A stretch of 64,000 bases of DNA from Pempheris klunzingeri (taxonomy: Eukaryota; Chordata; Actinopteri; Acropomatiformes; Pempheridae). Positions within the stretch are counted from its first letter, which is position 1; each line of letters opens with the position of its first letter. Positions 62,290 through 64,000 of the stretch are shown one piece after another. The position numbers and the translations under genes were made by a program. Where the stretch lies: positions 15,834,432 through 15,898,431 of the forward strand of contig NC_092017.1 in assembly GCF_042242105.1 (NCBI RefSeq), given 5' to 3'. Below the pieces are notes generated by a model. The model worked only from the letters and a program-made list of their open reading frames with translations. It was not told the origin of the DNA and did no database searches.

Positions 62290-63827
62290 CTGTGCGTGCA
62301 TGTCTGTGTGTGTGTGTGTGTGTGAGAGATAGGAACTGGGTAACAGTAAGTTATGTTATCTGTATTTCATAGTCTACACTGTTCACCCTTCTCTGTATAT
62401 TTACTGTGGTGCTCCTTTAAATGCTTTACGAGTGTATTTGTTTGCCTGTTAAGGTCACGCATACTGTCAACCTTAATGTATTTTTGTACATATGTAGTGT
62501 GTGTGTTTGTGTGTGTTTGCTGGCATGCTTTTCTGTCCCCTGGCTACAGTGAGTCTGTCCACTGATTGATCATCGTACACCAGACCTCTGGATCTCTGCT
62601 CTCTTTTTCTCTCTCTCTCTCACTCTCTCTGTACTTGTCCTCCTCTTACTGCTCTAAATATAGTCTCAACTCTACTAGACACACACACACACACACACAC
62701 ACACACAACGGATCAATTACATACAGCACCATAGATCTAGTTTGGCCAAGTGTGGAGCACGGTGCAGCCATCCTACATAAAAACTCACTCCATCCTCCCG
62801 CCTGGTTTCAGTCGGCACAAACAAATCTCTTATCAAAATGATTTGTTTCATGGCTGATGTTTACTGTGTTCCCACAGATTAAAAGGGGAGATTTGATTAT
62901 TTCATGACAAATAAATCGTAGGAGGCCTTGAAAGGCAGCGGGGAGCTCTTTGCGCTGGACAAACTGCTTATGTTCACGCTGGAGTGAATGAGGGCTTTGT
63001 TCTACCTCACTCACTTTTTCCTTATATAGTAATGGCTTTGCTTCCCAAAAGGGAGGGGTTGGTGGTGTGTAGAGGTAAGGTCGGCTCTCAACTCTGCTCA
63101 CAACACCAACTGTATCAACGTGGGATCAATTCAGGCCCGACCGGGCATGGACATTGATAAACCTCAGCCCCCCAACAGCACTCAATATCCAATTTAAAGG
63201 GCCAGCGATTGACTAAAATGAATTGCCCTTTTTCCAGACCGCAATGGCCCACTTGTACAGAATTAGCTGTCTGGTCCTGTTAATCCTGAGGTTGTCAGTT
63301 TGTTTGTGTCTCCGCTCCATCTTTATCTCCGCATTGTTGAATGTTTTGTGAGAGATTTTCTTCTTTTCTTTTTTTTTTTTTTTTTAACGGCCACAATTAT
63401 GTGATCAAAAGGCAAATTAAGGTCAGTCCATTAGTTAGGGATGTAACATGCATGCTGTCAAACTTCATCATAGTTTACAGCATTAACAAAAAAACAGTTT
63501 TGCTGATATAACATCTGCTGTAGTGATAAAATAAAGTCTTTGTTTTCTGAAAGAACTATTGCAGTATGTGGACAGGAAATAAAAAAAGAAAAGAAAGCTT
63601 TGTATTCTTAGATAGTATACATGAATGGTGCTGCTTTTGTCCGTCCTCTTGACTCTGCACTTGTTCTATGTTGATCCAGAGCCAGTGATAAGAAACGCAA
63701 CCTGGCCCAACAAAAGGCAGAAGCTCAGAGACGTCTCTATGGACACGGCTCCATGAAGAAACTGTCGGCTGCTTCCTCGGACTGGGAGAAACAACGTCAC
63801 ACACTGGAGCGAAGGAGAGAAGAGCTG
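36300..63827 (+). CDS. ttll7: Tubulin polyglutamylase TTLL7, N-terminal 430 codons (gene continues past the window)
   Basis: TTL-family ligase that adds glutamates to beta-tubulin tails in neurons and cilia. Coding exons: 36300-36324, 36743-36874, 38792-38913, 41417-41484, 41777-41935, 45933-46149, 48074-48238, 50783-50941, 61640-61734, 63680-63827; all GT-AG and in phase. It begins MPSPPNEG, as human TTLL7 begins MPSLPQEG. A basic stretch (KRKVRTKKKKGTITANVAG) leads into the ATP-grasp TTL domain: WIFPAEYTQF, phosphate-loop-like FIVKPANGAMGHG, EYLDKPFLMEGYKFDLRIY, HLTNYSVNKHN, CFEVLGFDIILD, and metal-binding LLEINRAPSFGTDQK. The last exon starts the helical microtubule-binding region (SDKKRNLAQQKAEAQRR). 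Human TTLL7 is nearly 900 aa, so about half of the protein is here. No break or missing key residue was seen. Confidence 0.97.
36875..38791 (+). other. ttll7: ttll7 intron after coding exon 2
   Basis: 1.9 kb, AT-rich; no exon, repeat family or RNA gene recognised. Confidence 0.6.
38914..41416 (+). other. ttll7: ttll7 intron after coding exon 3
   Basis: 2.5 kb. A homopolymer-rich spot at about 39505-39514 (C run). The part around 40770-40870 looks less AT-biased, with TAATTA-type sites, and is discussed as a possible conserved element. No exon seen. Confidence 0.5.
41936..45932 (+). other. ttll7: ttll7 intron after coding exon 5 (4.0 kb)
   Basis: Holds small CA runs (near 42261), a C run followed by CA (44918-44945), a candidate conserved stretch at 43840-44140, and the LINE-like tail that abuts the next exon (45887-45932). 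Confidence 0.5.
45887..45932 (+). repeat. LINE-like 3' tail forming the acceptor of a ttll7 exon
   Basis: Reads 'CCCAATTTCCCCCCCGAGGA', then TTAATAAAGTTTCTGTCTATCC and AG. This is the classic fish L2-type tail (…TTTCCCC…GGGATCAATAAAGTATCTATC). Its last bases are the polypyrimidine tract and AG of the exon that starts at 45933. The upstream body, perhaps from about 45760, is too diverged to delimit. Confidence 0.6.
46150..48073 (+). other. ttll7: ttll7 intron after coding exon 6
   Basis: 1.9 kb with two CA tracts (about 46580-46609 and 46748-46774) and otherwise unremarkable sequence. Confidence 0.5.
49256..49393 (+). repeat. CA-linked dispersed repeat, copy A
   Basis: Shares with copy B, in order: GGCCAGACCACCA, CTTGCACCCAGCAGTCAGA/CCTGCACCCAGCAGTCAGA, CAGCACTG, GCTTGACTGGTGAGGGGAAG, CTTTGTG, then a TG-rich tract. 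Here the TG tract is short and broken. Confidence 0.75.
50124..50290 (+). repeat. CA-linked dispersed repeat, copy B with (TG)n
   Basis: Same block order as copy A, followed by an uninterrupted TG tract at 50241-50277 and then CACAGTGAGCAT, which resembles the CAGAGTTAGCAT that follows the TG tract in copy A. The repeat therefore includes sequence on both sides of the dinucleotide array. Confidence 0.75.
54711..54759 (+). repeat. (TG)n microsatellite
   Basis: About 49 bases of nearly perfect GT repeat in the long ttll7 intron. Confidence 0.9.
55335..55364 (+). repeat. (TG)n microsatellite
   Basis: Perfect GT repeat of about 15 units next to a short T run (55317-55326). Confidence 0.9.
62182..62262 (+). 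repeat. Inverted repeat, left arm (81 bp, perfect)
   Basis: Starts GTTTTTATGTAGGATGGC and ends GATCCGTTGTG. It is the exact reverse complement of 62704-62784, followed on the inner side by a TG array. Complementarity stops abruptly at 62182. Confidence 0.95.
62704..62784 (-). repeat. Inverted repeat, right arm (81 bp, perfect)
   Basis: Exact reverse complement of 62182-62262, preceded on the inner side by a CA array, so the arms pair further through the dinucleotide tracts after one mismatch. The spacer is 441 bp and not itself symmetric. No target-site duplication flanks the pair. Confidence 0.95.
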
Positions 63828-64000
63828 GTAAGGCACAAACAAATTATTTAACTATTGCATTCAGTTTAAACCTCATTATTCACTACGAAATTTGCTGAGC
63901 AAGACTGTGCTTCACATTTACGCAGTTACTCATATTACCACCTGGGATCTGCCGAGTAAAAGTACTTTCTCTCTGCTGGCGGCTGACCAACTGCAGGGGA

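Larger units (their letters stand above)
61735..63679 (+). other. ttll7: ttll7 intron after coding exon 9
   Basis: 1.9 kb, holding the inverted repeat of 62182-62784, TG and CA arrays beside its arms, a CT array near 62606-62630, a T run at 63369-63385, and a less AT-biased stretch at 63120-63350. Confidence 0.5.

Overview
This is vertebrate nuclear DNA, and almost certainly from a ray-finned (teleost) fish. Every gene is split by GT-AG introns. Long (CA)n/(TG)n tracts are frequent, and the dispersed repeats resemble well-known fish families. The proteins I translated are vertebrate orthologues. I see no bacterial, phage, CRISPR or plasmid features. All exon joins below were made by hand from the sequence: splice sites and phases were checked, and conceptual proteins were compared with family knowledge, not with a database.

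Layout, left to right. (1) About 1.3-5.4 kb, minus strand: a complete six-exon lysosomal DNase II gene, best called dnase2b from its neighbours. (2) About 6.9-11.1 kb, plus strand: a complete eight-exon urate oxidase gene (uox), head-to-head with dnase2b. (3) About 11.4-14.2 kb, minus strand: samd13, a small single-SAM-domain protein whose 3' end nearly meets the uox 3' end. (4) About 14.35-26.5 kb, minus strand: prkacb, the PKA catalytic subunit beta. It has ten coding exons, a probable 3.3 kb 3' UTR, and a second alternative first exon of the C-beta-2 type. (5) About 28.9-64 kb, plus strand and running off the right edge: ttll7, a tubulin polyglutamylase. Its first 430 codons lie in ten coding exons here, spread through very long introns. 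prkacb and ttll7 are head-to-head across about 2.5 kb.

As I know the human map, this is the same neighbourhood as human chromosome 1p31 (TTLL7 - PRKACB - SAMD13 - UOX pseudogene - DNASE2B), so the block has been kept since the fish-tetrapod ancestor. The genes do not form a pathway. DNase II digests DNA in lysosomes, uricase oxidises urate in peroxisomes, PKA-C is a cAMP-released kinase, TTLL7 glutamylates beta-tubulin, and the role of SAMD13 is poorly known.

Most of the rest is intron or intergenic DNA holding microsatellites, decayed retroposon tails, one well-delimited hAT-like non-autonomous element, a tRNA-like SINE-type repeat, and a perfect 81-bp inverted repeat with a 441-bp spacer near 62.2-62.8 kb. 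I found no undescribed multi-gene system. The items most worth a second look are that inverted repeat, the (CA)28 tract touching a uox splice donor, a LINE-like tail forming a ttll7 splice acceptor, and several promoter motifs.
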